Shown here piece by piece: positions 28,558-37,295 of a stretch of DNA of 64,000 nt (positions are counted from its first letter, which is position 1; each line of letters begins with the position of its first letter). The position numbers and the translations under genes were made by a program. Source of the DNA: Galactobacillus timonensis (GTDB lineage Bacteria; Bacillota_I; Bacilli_A; Erysipelotrichales; Erysipelotrichaceae); NCBI RefSeq assembly GCF_900240265.1, contig NZ_LT964739.1:1835225-1899224 (forward strand), in the 5' to 3' direction. Below the pieces are notes generated by a model that saw nothing but the letters and a program-made list of their open reading frames with translations, ran no database searches and was not told where the DNA came from.

Positions 28558-30518
28558 ACCAGAAAAAGGAAACACAGGAGGCAATGGCAATCATTCAGCA
28601 GCTGCTGGATGGAAAGGCGATGGCGGCGCAGCAGATTGCGGCGAATGTCGGCATTTCCGAGAAGACGGTACGCAAGCGGATTGCCACTGCAAATGAAATA
28701 CTAGGACAGCAGAATCTCGGCCATTTGACGGCACGACCGCGCAAGGGCGTTGTGCTGGAATGCGTTCCGGGGCAGAAGGAACAACTGCTGGCTCTGTTTG
28801 CACGTCAGGATACGCCGCAGGCGGTGCTGGACCAGGAACGCCTGAAGCCGGCGCTGCGCATGATTCTGCGCGCTGTCTTTTCGGATCCGGTAACCGTCAA
28901 CCAGGTTGCGGATGCTTTGTATCTTTCGGCTCCGACGGCAGCCAAGCTGATCCGTGAATGCGGACAGTGGCTGTCCTCCAGCGGCATGCAGCTGCAGATG
29001 GTGCGCAACCGGGGCATTACGCTGGCGGGCAGCGAGTCATCCTACCGCCAGGCGGTCACTGCCTATCTTCTGATGATGGTGCAGCCGCAGGATGCGCAGA
29101 GCGAACTATCGTATCTGTTTCCGCATCTTGATGTGGCATTGATTCAGGACTGCCTCGTGAAGGTGGAGAAGGAGTGGAATTTCAGCTTTACGGACTCTTC
29201 GTTCGTTGAAATTCTGACCTGCGTATGCATTGCATCCTACGAAAACATGCAGAACCAGTATCTTCTGAAGCTGAACTATGATGGCGAAGCACTGGAGCAG
29301 TATAACGAATACAATTTTGCCGCAACCGTCTATTCGACGGTCAATGAACGGATCGGACTGGAGAATCGAAGGGAAGAGGTGCAGTATCTGACGATTCAGA
29401 TTCTGTGTTCCCGGGTCATTTCGGCGGGCAACACGGAAACGCCGGAAGAGATGGTTCGGGAGTATGGCGAAAAGCTGAGCAGCTTTGTCAAAAAGGCGAT
29501 TCTCGTTGTATCGCAGGTGCTGAACATTGATCTGACGAAGGATCAGGATCTGTATTCGGGCCTGTTGAATCATATCCGGGCACTGATGTTCCGGGTCAAA
29601 TACGGACAGCCGCTGGAGTCGACCGTCAATGCCTATGTACGCAAGGAGTTCATTATGACTCTGCGCGTGACGTGGCTGATTTCGACGCTGTTTGAGGAGT
29701 ACTTCTACTTCTCAATCAACGATGATGAGCTGAGCTACATTGCCCTTTACATCCAGAGTGCGATTGACTCTGTTTCCCGTCCTGTCCATGCGCTGCTGGT
29801 CATGGGGCAGAACCGCAGTGTCATGCGTCTTGCGCATGAGCGGATCATGCGCTGGAGCCGTGATATTTCCCGCCTAGAGGATGTGACGGCACATGAGTTC
29901 CGCTCGCATGCATGGCCGGATGCCGACCTGATTCTGACGACCGTTCCGCTGGACGGGGACGATCCCAGAGTCCTTCTGATCAAGGAGACGATCGGGGAAG
30001 ATGATATGGAAGCGATCCATTCCCGCATCAATGATCTGCGGATGGAACGTGAGATGAAGAAGCAGTTTCACTTTGACCCGGTTTGCCATCAGCTGTTTGA
30101 ACCTGATCTTCTGATGACAAGAGTCCACTACGATTCGAAGGAAGATCTTCTGCGGGATATGTGTCTGAGGCTGAAGAAAAAAGGCTATGCGAGCAGCCGC
30201 TATCTGCAGAGTGTGATGAAGAGGGAAGCGGCCGCCACGACGTCGATCGGTCAGGGCGTTGCGATTCCCCATGGCAATATGCGCTACACCAACGAGTCGA
30301 AGATCGTGATTGCGACGCTGGATACGCCGATTGACTGGGGCAATGAGAAGGTTGATACGGTGTTTCTTCTGAATATCCGGATGAACAATGAAGTGGAACT
30401 GAAAAAATGGCAGGCTTTTTACCGGCAGTTCCTCCGTCTGACCGGTTCCAAGGAGCTTGTCAGTAAAATAAACCAGTTTACGAATCCGGTCGATCTGTAT
30501 TATTATTTGATTCAGTAA
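28554..30518 (+). CDS. BglG-type transcriptional activator with PRD and PTS EIIA domains
   Basis: The 654-residue product has an N-terminal HTH (about 8-60), two PRD regions (about 185-285 and 295-395), an EIIB-like segment (about 410-490) and a C-terminal EIIA domain of mannitol/fructose type with the phosphorylatable H573 in VAIPHGNM. The EIIB-like segment reads LLVMGQNRSVM and has no active-site cysteine. Such proteins (LicR/MtlR class) activate PTS operons when phosphorylated in a pattern set by sugar flux. It starts inside the previous stop (ATGA) and precedes the PTS EIIA gene by 61 bp. Confidence 0.92.
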   Translation: MNQKKETQEAMAIIQQLLDGKAMAAQQIAANVGISEKTVRKRIATANEILGQQNLGHLTARPRKGVVLECVPGQKEQLLALFARQDTPQAVLDQERLKPALRMILRAVFSDPVTVNQVADALYLSAPTAAKLIRECGQWLSSSGMQLQMVRNRGITLAGSESSYRQAVTAYLLMMVQPQDAQSELSYLFPHLDVALIQDCLVKVEKEWNFSFTDSSFVEILTCVCIASYENMQNQYLLKLNYDGEALEQYNEYNFAATVYSTVNERIGLENRREEVQYLTIQILCSRVISAGNTETPEEMVREYGEKLSSFVKKAILVVSQVLNIDLTKDQDLYSGLLNHIRALMFRVKYGQPLESTVNAYVRKEFIMTLRVTWLISTLFEEYFYFSINDDELSYIALYIQSAIDSVSRPVHALLVMGQNRSVMRLAHERIMRWSRDISRLEDVTAHEFRSHAWPDADLILTTVPLDGDDPRVLLIKETIGEDDMEAIHSRINDLRMEREMKKQFHFDPVCHQLFEPDLLMTRVHYDSKEDLLRDMCLRLKKKGYASSRYLQSVMKREAAATTSIGQGVAIPHGNMRYTNESKIVIATLDTPIDWGNEKVDTVFLLNIRMNNEVELKKWQAFYRQFLRLTGSKELVSKINQFTNPVDLYYYLIQ

Positions 30519-30579
30519 CACAACATATTCAATGAACCTTTTTCGAGAACTGCGCTGACTGGAAGAGAAAGGGCGGATT

Positions 30580-31113
30580 ATGGATCTGAGTGAAATTCTG
30601 AATCCTGCGATTGTAGATCTGCAGGTGGAAGGTACGACGAAGCGCGAGGTGCTTGAGAATCTGAGCGGGCGCCTTCTGGCCAATGGCTACATTGGCGATG
30701 TGAAACAGTTTGTAGATGATATTTTTGTGCGGGAGGCGGAAGGCCCGACCGGCATGGGCTCGCAGCTTTCGATTCCTCACGGAAAATCGAAGACAGTGAA
30801 GAAAATCGGCATTGCCATCGGCCGTACGGTCAATCCGATCCGCTGGGAAAGCTCGATTGAGGATGGCGGCTGGCAGGATACGCGGCTGATCTTTCTGTTC
30901 TGTGTCAGTGCGGATTCTTCCTTTGCCGAAAACCACATGAAGCTGCTGAGCCAGCTGGCCGGCAAGCTTGGCAACGATGCGCGCGTCAAGGCGCTGCAGA
31001 AGGCGCAGACGGCGGATGAAATCATTCATCTGATCCTGTGCGGGGATGAGGAACTGGAAGGTTCGGCGACTGATGAGTCCGAAAAGATCGTTGACCTGGA
31101 CATCAAGTTCTGA
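30580..31113 (+). CDS. PTS EIIA component, fructose/mannitol type
   Basis: The 177-residue cytosolic phosphocarrier has its active histidine H67 in QLSIPHGKS. It receives phosphate from HPr and passes it to the EIIB encoded at 31349. It has an acidic tail after about 150. The gene follows the PRD regulator, is closed by a strong terminator at 31155, and is separated from EIIB-EIIC by their own control region, so the PTS is split into two transcription units. Confidence 0.93.
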   Translation: MDLSEILNPAIVDLQVEGTTKREVLENLSGRLLANGYIGDVKQFVDDIFVREAEGPTGMGSQLSIPHGKSKTVKKIGIAIGRTVNPIRWESSIEDGGWQDTRLIFLFCVSADSSFAENHMKLLSQLAGKLGNDARVKALQKAQTADEIIHLILCGDEELEGSATDESEKIVDLDIKF

Positions 31114-31154
31114 GTAAAAAACGGTAATTCAAGTATAAAAAACGGAAAAAAACG

Positions 31155-31187
31155 AAAAGGATGCGCTTACATCGGCGCATCCTTTTT
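31155..31187 (+). terminator. Rho-independent terminator after EIIA
   Basis: AAAAGGATGCGC (31155-31166) pairs with GCGCATCC (31175-31182), followed by TTTTT. Confidence 0.9.
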
Positions 31188-31194
31188 CTGCGAT

Positions 31195-31210
31195 AGTAAT
31201 ACGGTTTACC
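31195..31210. promoter_or_regulatory. Candidate LacI-type operator 1 upstream of EIIB-EIIC
   Basis: AGTAATACGGTTTACC matches 13 of 16 positions of the palindrome AGTAAACCGGTTTACT, which I derived from sites near eda and the LacI-family gene. Confidence 0.6.
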
Positions 31211-31218
31211 TTTTTGTT

Positions 31219-31234
31219 TACTAACCGGTTTACT
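31219..31234. promoter_or_regulatory. Candidate LacI-type operator 2 upstream of EIIB-EIIC
   Basis: TACTAACCGGTTTACT has a perfect right half and core and a poor outer left half (12 of 16). It lies between a possible -35 TTTACT (31217) and -10 TAAATA (31239). Confidence 0.6.
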
Positions 31235-31318
31235 TAAATAAATAAAAAAATGCCGTTTATCCGGTACGCAAAATTCTTATTCGCTGATTTGTGAACGATA
31301 TATTTTAGGTAACAGCGC

Positions 31319-31332
31319 AGTAAACGGTTTCA
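31319..31332. promoter_or_regulatory. Candidate cre-like or operator site before EIIB
   Basis: AGTAAACGGTTTCA fits the CcpA cre pattern TGWAANCGNTNWCA at all but the first base, and also resembles a shortened form of the LacI operator. It lies about 15 bp after a -10-like TATATT (31299-31304), in the untranslated leader of EIIB. Confidence 0.45.
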
Positions 31333-31348
31333 AAGAAAGGAGTTCATC

Positions 31349-31663
31349 ATGAAGATTATTGGAGTTACCGCATGTACAGCGGGTATTGCACACACTTACA
31401 TCGTTGCCGAGAAAATTCAGAAGGCAGCGGAAGAAGCAGGGTGCCAGTGCAAGATTGAAACCCAGGGCACCATCGGTGTCCAGAATGAACTGACCGCAGA
31501 AGATGTAAAGAATGCTGATGTCGTCATTCTTGCTCATGACATTGCTGTTCATGGCACAGAGCGTTTTGCTGGAAAGCCGGTCGTTGACATTCCGATCAGT
31601 GTCGCAATGAAGAATCCGAAGAGTCTGATCGCGACGATCCAGAAGAAGCTCGGCAAGAAGTAA
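31349..31663 (+). CDS. PTS EIIB component, fructose family
   Basis: The 104-residue cytosolic protein has the active cysteine C9 in the fructose-family loop ACTAGIAHT. It takes phosphate from EIIA and transfers it to the sugar entering through EIIC. GAAAGGAG precedes ATG 31349. It is followed 58 bp later by EIIC. Confidence 0.95.
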   Translation: MKIIGVTACTAGIAHTYIVAEKIQKAAEEAGCQCKIETQGTIGVQNELTAEDVKNADVVILAHDIAVHGTERFAGKPVVDIPISVAMKNPKSLIATIQKKLGKK

Positions 31664-31721
31664 ATGAAGTTTGGATTCAACTCAGTAAACCGAATCACAG
31701 AAAGGGGATAAACAAAGGTTT

Positions 31722-32840
31722 ATGAAGTGGCAGGAATTTAAGAAGCACTTGATGACCGGAATCTCATTCATGATTCCTATGGTCGTCGCCGGTGGTATCC
31801 TGGGAGCTCTTGCAAAGGGCCTTGGCGGATACACCATCGGATCCTTGGGTCCGGAAGCTGGTGCAACAGCATTCTCGAACCTCAATGCATTCAACTGGAC
31901 GCAGTACTGGTGGGCAATCTCGAAGCTGTCTGACTTTGCGATGAGCTTCGTCTGCGGCGTTCTGGCTGCCGGTATCGCATACTCGATGGCAGACCGTCCG
32001 GGGATTGTTCCGGCGTTCATCATCGGTTATACCGCTAACCAGGCAAAGGCAGGCTTCCTTGGCGCAATGCTGATGGCTTACATCGTCGGTGTCATCGTTC
32101 TCTGGATGGAGAAGTGGAAGCTGCCGAAGGCGCTGCAGGGTCTGATGCCGGTTCTGATCATTCCGGTGCTGGCTACGCTGATTTCCGGCTCTCTGTTCTT
32201 CTGGATCATCTGCAAGCCGATGGCTCTGGTGATGACTGCTTTCCAGAACTGGATTCAGAGTCTGTCTTCCGGCTCTCTGTTCATTATCGGTGCTGTTATC
32301 GGTGCCTGCATGGGCTTCGATATGGGCGGCCCGATCAACAAGACTGCATCCATGGCAGCAAATGCTCTGTTTGCGGATGATCCGGATGGCACGGGCATCG
32401 GTTCTTCGGCCGAATCTGCAAAGATTGTCGGCGGCATGACTCCTCCTCTGGGAATCGGCATCGCTACGATCATTGCCAAGAACAAGTTCACGCAGGAACA
32501 GCGTGATGCCGGTATCACCTGCATCCCGATGGGACTCTGCTTCATTACCGAAGGTGTTCTGCCGTTTGCAGCGGAAGATCCTCTGCGTGTCATTCCGTCT
32601 TCGATGATTGGTTCCGCAATTGCCGGCGGCATGGTCATGGCAATGGGCTGCCATACACCTGCAGCTCATGGCGGTATCTTCATCGTTCCGGTCACCACGA
32701 ATCCTGGTGCATTCCTTCTCGCTCTTGCCGTTGGCACGATCGTTACAGCAATTCTGTATGCAGTACTGAAGAAGCCGCTGGATGAGAGTGAAAACGTTGA
32801 AGAGAAGGTTGATGACAACCTGGACATCAACATTCAGTAA
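31722..32840 (+). CDS. PTS EIIC component, fructose family
   Basis: The 372-residue polytopic permease starts MKWQEFKKHLMTGISFMIPMVVAGGIL, the usual opening of fructose-family EIIC, with many membrane helices and the conserved GFDMGGPINKTA and ITEGVLPFAAEDP loops that bind sugar. The substrate cannot be read from sequence. The class II aldolase directly downstream suggests a sugar that becomes a ketose bisphosphate or similar aldolase substrate. AGTAAACC, half an operator, lies at 31684-31691 ahead of it. Confidence 0.95.
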   Translation: MKWQEFKKHLMTGISFMIPMVVAGGILGALAKGLGGYTIGSLGPEAGATAFSNLNAFNWTQYWWAISKLSDFAMSFVCGVLAAGIAYSMADRPGIVPAFIIGYTANQAKAGFLGAMLMAYIVGVIVLWMEKWKLPKALQGLMPVLIIPVLATLISGSLFFWIICKPMALVMTAFQNWIQSLSSGSLFIIGAVIGACMGFDMGGPINKTASMAANALFADDPDGTGIGSSAESAKIVGGMTPPLGIGIATIIAKNKFTQEQRDAGITCIPMGLCFITEGVLPFAAEDPLRVIPSSMIGSAIAGGMVMAMGCHTPAAHGGIFIVPVTTNPGAFLLALAVGTIVTAILYAVLKKPLDESENVEEKVDDNLDINIQ

Positions 32841-32855
32841 CGATTGATTTTGAAC

Positions 32856-32884
32856 AGGGCAGAGTCGTTCGGCTCTGCCCTTGG
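32856..32884 (+). terminator. Hairpin after EIIC
   Basis: AGGGCAGAG (32856-32864) pairs with CTCTGCCCT (32873-32881). The T-tract is poor (TTGGTTATG), so read-through into the aldolase gene is likely. Confidence 0.6.
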
Positions 32885-32931
32885 TTATGTATTAACAGCA
32901 GAATCATACGAACAGGAGGAAGATATAGTTT

Positions 32932-33816
32932 ATGTATGAGTCGATGAAGTATATTCTCAAGGATGCCAATGAGCACAACTACGCCGTCATGGCGGTCAAC
33001 AGCGTAAACATGGAGATGGCGCGCGCCGTCATCAGTGCCGCTGCTGAAAAGCATTCGCCGATTATTATCAATATCGGTGTCGGCCAGATGAAGAAACTTG
33101 CGCATCCAAGCGAGATGGTTCCGATGATCAAGGAGATGGCCGAGCGTGTCGATGTTCCGGTCGCTCTCAACCTGGATCATGGTTCCACGTTCGAGGATGA
33201 AGTCGCTGCCATGCGCTGGGGCTTCTCGTCGGTAATGATCGACGCTTCTTCGCTGCCGTATGAGGAAAACGTTGCCCGTGTTTCCAACATCGTCGCTCTT
33301 GCGCATGCACGGGACATCTGCGTTGAAGGTGAGCTGGGTCATGTTGGTCAGGCGAATGTCGGCGATAACGAGCATCTGGATCTCTACACCAATGTTGCCC
33401 AGGCACGTGACTATGTCGATCGTACCGGCATCGATGCGCTGGCCGTTGCCATCGGAACGGCGCATGGTGACTATCCGAAGGGCATGGTTCCGAAGCTGGA
33501 CTTCGACCGTCTTGCCGAGCTGAAGGCTGAACTCAAGATGCCGCTGGTTCTTCATGGCGGTTCCGGTTCGGGTGAAGAGAACATTCGCAAGGCGGTTGCC
33601 GGGGGCATCAACAAGATCAATGTCTGCACCGATGCATTCCATGCGGCTGAAAAGGCGATGAAGGCCAAGTGGGAAGAGAATCCGAACACGAACTATCTTG
33701 AAATCATGATGACGGCAGAAGCCGCAATCAAGAAGTTCGTCATGGACTACATTGATCTCATCGGCTCAGCAAACCGTTATGGCTACGGAGCTACGTTCTC
33801 CGACAGCCAGGAGTAA
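32932..33816 (+). CDS. Class II fructose-bisphosphate-type aldolase
   Basis: The 294-residue zinc aldolase cleaves a ketose phosphate to DHAP plus an aldehyde. Family signatures are LNLDHGSTFEDEVAAMRWGFSSVMIDAS (about 80-108, metal His and catalytic Asp), VEGELGHVGQ, AIGTAHGDYP and LVLHGGSGSG. It could act on fructose-, tagatose- or 6-phospho-5-dehydro-2-deoxygluconate-type substrates; the last would fit the iolBC pair nearby (an IolJ role) but sequence alone does not decide. AGGAGGAAG precedes the ATG. Confidence 0.9.
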   Translation: MYESMKYILKDANEHNYAVMAVNSVNMEMARAVISAAAEKHSPIIINIGVGQMKKLAHPSEMVPMIKEMAERVDVPVALNLDHGSTFEDEVAAMRWGFSSVMIDASSLPYEENVARVSNIVALAHARDICVEGELGHVGQANVGDNEHLDLYTNVAQARDYVDRTGIDALAVAIGTAHGDYPKGMVPKLDFDRLAELKAELKMPLVLHGGSGSGEENIRKAVAGGINKINVCTDAFHAAEKAMKAKWEENPNTNYLEIMMTAEAAIKKFVMDYIDLIGSANRYGYGATFSDSQE

Positions 33817-33833
33817 GTTTCGCAATCCATTCG

Positions 33834-33858
33834 GGCCGGGGTTTTCCCGGCCTTTTTT
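33834..33858 (+). terminator. Rho-independent terminator after the aldolase gene
   Basis: GGCCGGG (33834-33840) pairs with CCCGGCC (33846-33852), followed by TTTTTT. Confidence 0.9.
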
Positions 33859-33870
33859 ACAAAGGAGCGA

Positions 33871-34965
33871 ATGATGAATTCATTGTTTCTACCCCGCGTA
33901 TCGGTCGGTACGGATGCCTATGATGCCTTTGCGGATATTCTTCCTTCGGCTGGAACAACCTGTGCCATCTATTACGGGGAACATGCATGGAAGGCGGCGG
34001 GAGGGAAAGTGCTTTCGGCCATGAGCCGGGCCGGCATCAGGATTCTCGAACAGCAGTGCTATGGCAAAGAGGCTTCCTTTGAAAATGCGCAGCGTATCAT
34101 TGATTCTTCTTCTGCAGCCAGCGCTGACTTCCTTCTGGCTGTCGGTGGCGGCAAATGCATGGATACGGTCAAGTATGCCGGCTTTGTGATGCATAAGCCG
34201 GTGTTTACGTGTCCTACGATTGCAAGCAACTGCGCCCCGGTCACCAGGATTGCCATCATGTATACGCAGCAGGGGGCCTTCAGGGAAATTGTTCAGCTTT
34301 CCGAGCCTCCCCGGCATTGTTTTATTGATCTTCAGGTCGCTGCTGAGGCACCGGATTGCTATCTTTGGGCAGGTATGGGAGACACAATGGCAAAACATGT
34401 GGAGGCATCCTTTTCTGCAAGGGGCGATGAACTGACATACGGACCAAGGCTGGGTATAAAAGTAAGCGAGCTTTGCTATGAGGATATTCTGCAGTATGGT
34501 GCCAGAGCACTTGCCGATGCCAATCGAAAACAGACATCGTTTGCGCTGGAAATCGTTGTCCAGAACATCATCGTTACAACCGGACTAGTATCGGTCAGTG
34601 TAGGCGCGGATTATAACAGTGCGCTGGCGCATGCGCTGTACTATGGCCTGAGTGTCCGCAGGGATGTTGCGGAACATCATCTTCATGGAGAGATCGTCAG
34701 CTACGGGACACTGGTGCAGCTGATGATGGATGCTCAAACGAAGATGTTTGAGGAAGTGTATGCCTTCAACAGGTCGATCGGTCTGCCGCTGAAACTGGCG
34801 GATCTTGGTCTTGATGTCAACAGTGATCTGAGCGATGTTCTTGAGGTGACGGCGAACAATCAGGAGCTGATTCACGTTCCCTATCCCGTGACGAAAGAGA
34901 AGATACTGCAGGCCATGAAGAGGGTGGAGCAGTACCGTTTGGATGATAGGGATTTGGTAGAATAA
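33871..34965 (+). CDS. Iron-containing alcohol dehydrogenase, glycerol dehydrogenase-like
   Basis: The 364-residue NAD-dependent dehydrogenase has the GGGKCMDTVKYAG nucleotide-binding loop (about 92-104), PTIASNCAPVT, and metal-site residues including D in GMGDTMAKHVEAS, H in SALAHALYYGL and H in EHHLHGEIVSYG. It probably oxidises or reduces a small polyol or aldehyde, perhaps a product of the aldolase. ATG 33871 and ATG 33874 are both possible starts after AAAGGAG. Confidence 0.85.
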   Translation: MMNSLFLPRVSVGTDAYDAFADILPSAGTTCAIYYGEHAWKAAGGKVLSAMSRAGIRILEQQCYGKEASFENAQRIIDSSSAASADFLLAVGGGKCMDTVKYAGFVMHKPVFTCPTIASNCAPVTRIAIMYTQQGAFREIVQLSEPPRHCFIDLQVAAEAPDCYLWAGMGDTMAKHVEASFSARGDELTYGPRLGIKVSELCYEDILQYGARALADANRKQTSFALEIVVQNIIVTTGLVSVSVGADYNSALAHALYYGLSVRRDVAEHHLHGEIVSYGTLVQLMMDAQTKMFEEVYAFNRSIGLPLKLADLGLDVNSDLSDVLEVTANNQELIHVPYPVTKEKILQAMKRVEQYRLDDRDLVE

Positions 34966-34997
34966 AGGTGCTTTTGCAGGAAGGAAACGGTGAGTGT

Positions 34998-35192
34998 ATG
35001 CTGCGAATGATTATTATGCTCGTGATTCTGGCTGCGGGCATGTATCTGATTCTGAAGGCGAAGGTTCACTTTGCCCAGCGTCAGAAAACCCAGCCGGATA
35101 ATGCATGGTCCAAGGAGGAAAACCGCTGGCGGTACATGGGCTATGTGCTGTGTGCGATTGATGTTGTAATTGCAGGGTTTATTAACTTTTAA
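34998..35192 (+). CDS. Small membrane protein, 64 aa
   Basis: I do not recognise it. It has two hydrophobic segments: MLRMIIMLVILAAGMYLIL at the N-terminus and YMGYVLCAIDVVIAGFINF at the C-terminus, joined by a charged loop (KAKVHFAQRQKTQPDNAWSK). It lies 32 bp after the dehydrogenase gene and 17 bp before uxaC, so it is probably in the uxaC transcript. ATG 34998 is chosen because it opens the first membrane helix; an in-frame TTG/ATG-like start at 34968 would add ten residues. Confidence 0.65.
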   Translation: MLRMIIMLVILAAGMYLILKAKVHFAQRQKTQPDNAWSKEENRWRYMGYVLCAIDVVIAGFINF

Positions 35193-35209
35193 GAGGTGAA
35201 AGTAAGAGT

Positions 35210-36667
35210 ATGAAGGAATATATGGGTCCGGATTTTCTGCTGGAAACGGAAACGGCGAAACGTCTGTATCATTCATATGCGGAGAATCTTCCGATCATTG
35301 ATTATCATTGCCACATTCCGCCCAAGGATATCTATGAAGATACGCGTTTCACCAATTTGGCACAGGTATGGCTTGGCGGTCATCAGAAGAGAGAAGACGG
35401 CAGCGACTACTATTATGGCGATCACTATAAGTGGCGGCTGATGCGTGCCAACGGTGTTCCCGAAGAATACATTACCGGTGATGCGCCGGACCGTGAGCGG
35501 TTCCAGTACTTCTGCGAAACATTGGAGAAGACGATCGGAAATCCGATGAATCACTGGTGCCAGCTGGAACTGCGCAAGTATTTCGGCATTGAGAATGTGA
35601 TCTGCGGTGCCAATGCGCAGAAGATCTGGGATAAGGCCAATGACATGCTGCAGAATGATCCGCACTGCACCTGCCGCGGCCTGATAGAATCGTCCAGCGT
35701 CCGCTTCATCGGTACGACCGATGACCCGGCTGACTCGCTTGAGTGGCATCAGAAGCTCAGAGAAGACAGCAGCTTTGCGCCGATCGTTGCGCCCTCCTTC
35801 CGTCCGGATCTGGCACTGAATATTCAGAAGTCTTCCTTTGCCGGCTATATGAAGCAGCTCGGGAAAGCGGCAGGCATGGAGATCAACAGTGCAGCCGATG
35901 CCGCCAGAGCACTGGAAAAGCGTCTCGACTTCTTTGTAAGCATGGGCTGCCGCGCTTCGGATCACGGCATTGAAACGATTCCGCATACCGCTGCCTGGAA
36001 CGATGAGAAGCGTGCCGATGAAGTGTTCCGCAAGGCAATGGCAGGGGAAGCGATCAGCGAAGCGGATCGCGATGACTGGCAGAGCTGGCTGCTGTATCAG
36101 CTTGCCTGCATGTACGATGCGCGCAATGTTGCGATGCAGCTGCACTACAATGCGCTGCGCAACACCAATGAGAAGTACTTCCATCTGCTTGGCGCGGATA
36201 CGGGCTTTGATGCCATGGATGCGCATGACTGCATTCATGGAATTCAGAGTCTTCTGTCGGATCTGACCATGGCCGGCAGGTGCCCGAAGATGATTCTCTA
36301 TTCGCTGAATCCGGAAGACTTTGATGCCCTTGAGACGCTGGCCGGCTGCTTCCAGCAGGATTCCAGTGTGAAGAGCCGTGTTCAGCTCGGTGCTTCCTGG
36401 TGGTTTGTGGATACGAAGGACGGCATGGAACGCCATCTGCATATCTATGGACGTCTTGGTGTGCTGGGCAACTTCATCGGCATGCTGACGGATTCGCGCA
36501 GCTTCCTGAGCTATACGCGTCACGAGTACTTCCGTCGCATTCTGTGCAATACGATCGGCAGCTGGGTCGAAAACGGCGAGTTCCCGGATGACGATGCGAT
36601 GCTCAAGCCGATTGTGGAAGGCATCTGCTACTACAATGCCGCCAGATATTTCGACATTCCTGAGTAA
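35210..36667 (+). CDS. uxaC: Glucuronate/galacturonate isomerase
   Basis: The 485-residue product is in the uronate isomerase family of the amidohydrolase superfamily. It converts galacturonate to tagaturonate (and glucuronate to fructuronate). The N-terminal metal-binding DYHCHIPPKDI (about 31-41) and later QLHYNALRNTN, LGADTGFDAMD and SYTRHEYFRRI blocks are diagnostic. It provides the first step for UxaB, UxaA, KdgK and Eda encoded nearby. AGAGGTGAAAG precedes the ATG. Confidence 0.96.
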   Translation: MKEYMGPDFLLETETAKRLYHSYAENLPIIDYHCHIPPKDIYEDTRFTNLAQVWLGGHQKREDGSDYYYGDHYKWRLMRANGVPEEYITGDAPDRERFQYFCETLEKTIGNPMNHWCQLELRKYFGIENVICGANAQKIWDKANDMLQNDPHCTCRGLIESSSVRFIGTTDDPADSLEWHQKLREDSSFAPIVAPSFRPDLALNIQKSSFAGYMKQLGKAAGMEINSAADAARALEKRLDFFVSMGCRASDHGIETIPHTAAWNDEKRADEVFRKAMAGEAISEADRDDWQSWLLYQLACMYDARNVAMQLHYNALRNTNEKYFHLLGADTGFDAMDAHDCIHGIQSLLSDLTMAGRCPKMILYSLNPEDFDALETLAGCFQQDSSVKSRVQLGASWWFVDTKDGMERHLHIYGRLGVLGNFIGMLTDSRSFLSYTRHEYFRRILCNTIGSWVENGEFPDDDAMLKPIVEGICYYNAARYFDIPE

Positions 36668-36702
36668 AGACAAAACAGAAACGATCAGAAAAACGATCAG
36701 AA

Positions 36703-36734
36703 AAAAGCTGTCAGAGATGTCTCTGGCAGCTTTT
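36703..36734 (+). terminator. Rho-independent terminator of uxaC
   Basis: AAAAGCTGTCAGAGA (36703-36717) pairs with TCTCTGGCAGCTTTT (36720-36734), leaving a two-base loop that would open in practice. Confidence 0.85.
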
Positions 36735-36745
36735 GGGTAAAAAAA

Positions 36746-36777
36746 GGGCTGTCAGGATCATCGATCATTGACAGCCC
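36746..36777 (-). terminator. Rho-independent terminator for the minus-strand HIT gene
   Basis: GGGCTGTCA (36746-36754) pairs with TGACAGCCC (36769-36777). Read on the minus strand it is followed by TTTTTTT. Confidence 0.85.
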
Positions 36778-36805
36778 CTGGGAGGATAAAACGTGTGATG
36801 GAAGA

Positions 36806-37246
36806 TTACTTCTGGTTCAGAATCAACGGACGCAGACGGTCGGCGATGACTCTGGCTTCTTCGTCGCTGATTTTGTTGGGTGTCGGGTTCATGAGGAAGG
36901 TGCCTCCCCATTCTGCCTGATCCTTGTATTTCGGCACCAGATGGCAGTGGAGGTGGTGGCCGGTATCACCGAACATACCGTAGTTCAGCTTGTCCGGATG
37001 ATAGGCTTCATGGATTGCTCTGGCAACCCGTACAACATCCGCAAGGAAGGCATGCTGTTCTTCCAGAGGCAGGTCGACGATTTCCGAAACATGATGCTTG
37101 GAAGCGACGACGCAGCGGCCCGGATGTGTCTGTTCACGGAACACGTAAACGGTTGAAGCCGGCAGTTCGCAGATTTCATAGGCGAACGCATTGACCAGAT
37201 CGCCCTTGGCGCAATAGCTGCAGTTGGGATCTTTGATTTCTTCCAT
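36806..37246 (-). CDS. HIT family nucleotide-binding protein
   Basis: The 146-residue product has the histidine triad H98-L-H100-C-H102 in HHLHCHLVPKY, typical of nucleotidyl hydrolases/transferases acting on adenosine nucleotides. Two cysteines near the start (NCSYCAKG) suggest a zinc site as in HinT-type relatives. It is the last gene of a minus-strand run eda-kdgK-HIT (49 bp after kdgK) and has its own strong terminator. The physiological substrate is unknown. Confidence 0.9.
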   Translation of the reverse strand: MEEIKDPNCSYCAKGDLVNAFAYEICELPASTVYVFREQTHPGRCVVASKHHVSEIVDLPLEEQHAFLADVVRVARAIHEAYHPDKLNYGMFGDTGHHLHCHLVPKYKDQAEWGGTFLMNPTPNKISDEEARVIADRLRPLILNQK

Positions 37247-37295
37247 AATCTGATTGTCTTCTTTCTGTTGTTTTCTGATTTCCCTGAATGTTCAC

